Assembly (NCBI GenBank): GCA_946479435.1
Contig: CAMLFX010000083.1
Location: 1 to 14,719, forward strand
DNA: 14,719 bases
Direction: 5' to 3'
Source of the DNA: an uncultured Sphingobacteriales bacterium
GTDB lineage: Bacteria > Bacteroidota > Bacteroidia > Chitinophagales > Chitinophagaceae
Below, piece after piece: positions 12,607 to 14,719 of the stretch (the first letter of the stretch is position 1; the number at the start of each line of letters is the position of its first letter). Both the position numbers and the translations under genes were made by a program. The notes below the pieces were generated by a model. The model saw nothing but the letters and a program-made list of their open reading frames with translations. It ran no database searches and had not been told where the DNA came from.

Positions 12607-14052
12607 TTATACCTGCTTCAATTCACTGGCCAGATCCTGCAACACTTTCTTAGCATCGCCAAACAGCATAGAAGTTTTTGGCTTAAAGAATAACTCGTTC
12701 TCGATGCCCGCATAACCGGGCTTCATACTGCGCTTGTTCACTATCACATGTTCCGCTCTTTCTACCTCAAGTATAGGCATGCCGTATATCGGGCTTGACG
12801 GATCTTCTTTTGCCGCCGGGTTTACAACATCGTTAGCACCCAGTATCAATACAACATTTGTAGTACCCATCTGGTCGTTAGCATCTTCCATCTCCAAAAG
12901 CTTTTCATAAGGCACATCAGCTTCTGCCAATAGTACGTTCATGTGGCCGGGCATACGGCCCGCTACAGGGTGGATACCATAAAATACTTCCACACCTTTA
13001 TCTTCCAGTATTTTCTCCAATTCGTGACAGGCGTGCTGTGCCTGCGCTACTGCTAAACCATAACCCGGAATGATTATTACCTTCTGTGCATAAGCCATCA
13101 GCACTGCCGTATCGTTCAATGATATTTCCTTATAGTTACCTTGTTCCTTCGCGGCACCACCTACACTCGTTTTAGCACCACCAAACGAGCCTATCAATAC
13201 ATTCTTCAAGGAGCGGTTCATTGCTTTACACATCAGTATGGTAAGTATGGTACCTGCAGAGCCGACCAATATACCGCCTGTAAGCATTACGGGATTGTTG
13301 TAAAGAAAACCACCAAATGCAGCCGCTACACCCGTAAAAGAGTTAAGTAACGATATAACTACCGGCATATCAGCGCCGCCTATAGGCAACACGAAAAATA
13401 TACCATACAGCAGCGACAAACATAAAACAGTATAGAACAAACCTACAGTACTAACAGGCCTCGCTAACATTATGTAGCAGGTAATAGCTGTTATTACACC
13501 CAGCAATACGAGGTTGAATATATGCTGGCCATTGAAGGAAAAATCTTTGATCTTGCCATTCAGCTTGCCCCATGCTATAATACTACCTGCAAACGACACA
13601 CTACCAATGATCATTCCCAAAATAATAGTGATAAGCAAAGGCCCTGCTAAGCCGCTGAATGCGGCACCGCCGGCTTCTTCATATAGTTCGGGGGTCATGT
13701 CTGCGGTATGGTGCCTGAATTCAATGATTGAAATTAGCATAGCACAAGCCCCACCCATACCATTAAACATACTCACCATCTCGGGCATGGCCGTCATTTG
13801 CACTTTCTTCGCGGCAAGTGTGCCTACTACTGTTCCTAGTATCAGCCCGCCAAATATCCAGCCATAGTTACCAAGCGGCGAGCCGTCTTCACCACGGTAC
13901 AGGAATATAGTTGCCAGTATAGCAATGCTCATACCCGCTGCTGCTACAAGGTTGCCCTTGCGTGCGGTATCGGGGTGCGACAACATCTTAAGACCAACAA
14001 TAAATGTTACGGAACCTATCAGGTAGCTAAGCAATAATATGGTTTGTTCCAT
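12607..14052 (-). CDS. pntB: NAD(P) transhydrogenase subunit beta
   Basis: This 481-residue inner-membrane protein is the NADP(H)-binding partner of proton-translocating transhydrogenase, which uses the proton gradient to drive NADH + NADP+ to NAD+ + NADPH. Residues 1-280 are hydrophobic, with multiple membrane helices and family signatures MVSMFNGMGGACA (92-104) and GGADMPVVISLLNSFTGVAA (225-244). Residues about 310-481 are the soluble domain III with the nucleotide loop IIPGYGLAVAQAQHA (327-341), HPVAGRMPGHMNVLLAEADV (361-380), GANDVVNPAA (405-414) and VNKRSMKPGYAGIEN (438-452). The length is typical. It follows pntAB by 41 bases on the same strand and is the last gene of the pnt unit before the terminator. 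Confidence 0.97.
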   Translation of the reverse strand: MEQTILLLSYLIGSVTFIVGLKMLSHPDTARKGNLVAAAGMSIAILATIFLYRGEDGSPLGNYGWIFGGLILGTVVGTLAAKKVQMTAMPEMVSMFNGMGGACAMLISIIEFRHHTADMTPELYEEAGGAAFSGLAGPLLITIILGMIIGSVSFAGSIIAWGKLNGKIKDFSFNGQHIFNLVLLGVITAITCYIMLARPVSTVGLFYTVLCLSLLYGIFFVLPIGGADMPVVISLLNSFTGVAAAFGGFLYNNPVMLTGGILVGSAGTILTILMCKAMNRSLKNVLIGSFGGAKTSVGGAAKEQGNYKEISLNDTAVLMAYAQKVIIIPGYGLAVAQAQHACHELEKILEDKGVEVFYGIHPVAGRMPGHMNVLLAEADVPYEKLLEMEDANDQMGTTNVVLILGANDVVNPAAKEDPSSPIYGMPILEVERAEHVIVNKRSMKPGYAGIENELFFKPKTSMLFGDAKKVLQDLASELKQV

Positions 14053-14093
14053 AAATGTTTTTAAGCTGTGTTGATTAGAATTTTATGTCGTTA

Positions 14094-14414
14094 TTATTTC
14101 TTCTTTTTCTTGCTAAACATCTCCAGCATACGGTCGGTAACCACAAAACCACCTACCACGTTCAGTGTGCCCAACACTACTGCAAGAAAGCCCAATACCA
14201 GTGCCAGGTAATCATCCTGTGGTGCCTGCCCCATTACAATAATGGCACCAATGATAACCACACCATGTATTGCGTTGGCACCACTCATAAGCGGCGTATG
14301 CAATACCGATGGCACGCGCGATATCACTTCGATGCCTAAGAAAATAGAAAGGATAACTATGGTCAGCAACCTGTACGTTGCTTCGTCGGAAAATAAGTCA
14401 GTTATATAACCCAT
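14094..14414 (-). CDS. pntAB: NAD(P) transhydrogenase subunit alpha part 2 (membrane domain)
   Basis: This small 106-residue membrane protein has three to four hydrophobic helices and corresponds to the C-terminal membrane part of Escherichia coli PntA, here a separate subunit. Signatures include EVISRVPSVLHTPLMSGANA (residues about 26-45, close to the family's conserved VPxxLHTPLMS turn), IHGVVIIGAI and VLGTLNVVGGFVVTDRML, with a basic tail of lysines. I chose the ATG at 14414; a TTG nine bases upstream at 14423 would add only three residues. The gene starts nine bases after the pntAA stop and lies before pntB, so the order pntAA-pntAB-pntB is complete. Split alpha subunits of this kind are known in Rhodospirillum rubrum and common in Bacteroidota. 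Confidence 0.94.
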   Translation of the reverse strand: MGYITDLFSDEATYRLLTIVILSIFLGIEVISRVPSVLHTPLMSGANAIHGVVIIGAIIVMGQAPQDDYLALVLGFLAVVLGTLNVVGGFVVTDRMLEMFSKKKKK

Positions 14415-14423
14415 GTTGTACAA

Positions 14424-14719
14424 TTATGCTTGTGAGGTTTGAGGTAATAATGCCTGTACCCTGTCGTTTACAATTTTACCATCGTACGCAATACAGGTGC
14501 CTTGTACCAGGTCATCGGCAAAATTCAGGTTCATATTACCATCCTTGTCTATTATCAGCTTCAGGAAGTTCAATACGTTTTTGCTGTACATTTTACTGGC
14601 ATCGGCCGGCATAGTAGCGGGCAGGGCTGAATTACCTATAATAGCCACCCCATTATGATGAACTGTCTCTGCATCTTTGGTCAATTCAGTATTGCCACCT
14701 GTTACCGAAGCAAGATCGA
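14424..14719 (-). CDS. pntAA: NAD(P) transhydrogenase subunit alpha part 1, C-terminal end only
   Basis: This is the end of a longer frame that leaves the window at its right edge; 98 codons and two bases are visible. The sequence begins DLASVTGGNTELTKDAETVH (in PntA this stretch follows the NAD(H) domain as DLAxxxGGNxExT), then HHNGVAIIGNSALPATMP, YSKNVLNFLKL and a short acidic stretch, matching the end of the soluble PntA domain I. A TTG at 14684 lies inside this conserved region and is not a start. Domain I binds NAD(H) and faces the cytoplasm. The stop at 14424 is followed nine bases later by pntAB. Confidence 0.94.
   Translation of the reverse strand, partial: DLASVTGGNTELTKDAETVHHNGVAIIGNSALPATMPADASKMYSKNVLNFLKLIIDKDGNMNLNFADDLVQGTCIAYDGKIVNDRVQALLPQTSQA

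Noticed and set aside
14424..14684. Separate small gene of 86 residues starting at TTG 14684
   Set aside because: The frame stays open to the window edge, and the residues before the TTG (DLASVTGGNTE) continue the conserved PntA sequence, so it is the end of pntAA.
1..14719. Mobile elements, CRISPR arrays, tRNA or rRNA genes
   Set aside because: I saw no spaced direct repeats, transposase or integrase other than Xer, no cloverleaf-like stretch and no rRNA signatures. The only recombinase is the chromosomal Xer type.

Overview
The window looks like ordinary chromosomal DNA from a member of the Bacteroidota, probably the Chitinophagaceae or relatives (the family is an inference from overall protein character). 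Evidence for the phylum: a secreted protein with a type IX secretion C-terminal sorting domain; several short-lipobox lipoproteins; promoter elements matching the Bacteroidota consensus TTTG-N19-TAnnTTTG; almost no Shine-Dalgarno sequences before start codons, except a very strong one before rpsU; an rpsU-xerC-hpf gene cluster; and a three-subunit proton-pumping transhydrogenase. I see no phage, insertion sequence, CRISPR array, tRNA or rRNA.

Layout. (1) 1-1070, minus: a GAF-domain histidine kinase cut off by the left edge. (2) 1201-2325, minus: a lipoprotein beta-propeller with eight PQQ/BamB-like repeats, followed by a terminator. (3) 2399-4031, minus: rpsU, then xerC, then hpf, with a strong promoter and SD at rpsU, a perfect 16-bp terminator-like hairpin between rpsU and xerC, and a strong terminator after hpf. 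(4) 4037-8147, plus: a divergent promoter followed by a tight four-gene run: a small lipoprotein, riboflavin synthase (ribE), a CrtI/RetSat-type FAD oxidoreductase and a GT4-type glycosyltransferase. (5) 8149-10540, minus: a small secreted protein that meets the glycosyltransferase end to end with one base between the stops, then (reading back upstream) a VOC-family protein, an AraC-type regulator and a GNAT acetyltransferase. (6) 10541-10683: a divergent intergenic region with several palindromes. (7) 10684-12525, plus: a large secreted protein with Ig-like repeats and a T9SS sorting domain. (8) 12547-12582: a perfect bidirectional terminator. (9) 12607-14719, minus: pntB, pntAB and the 3' end of pntAA.

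How the genes work together. rpsU and hpf both encode ribosome-associated proteins and sit around the chromosome-dimer recombinase gene xerC. The hairpin after rpsU probably makes most transcripts stop there, so that S21 is made in excess over XerC and HPF. The four-gene plus-strand run pairs a flavin-biosynthesis enzyme with a flavin-dependent oxidoreductase. The pnt genes form one membrane machine that makes NADPH from NADH using the proton gradient. The most informative observations concern regulation (the rpsU SD, the hairpin at the xerC start, the palindromes before the T9SS gene) rather than a new multi-gene system; I found no convincing undescribed system.
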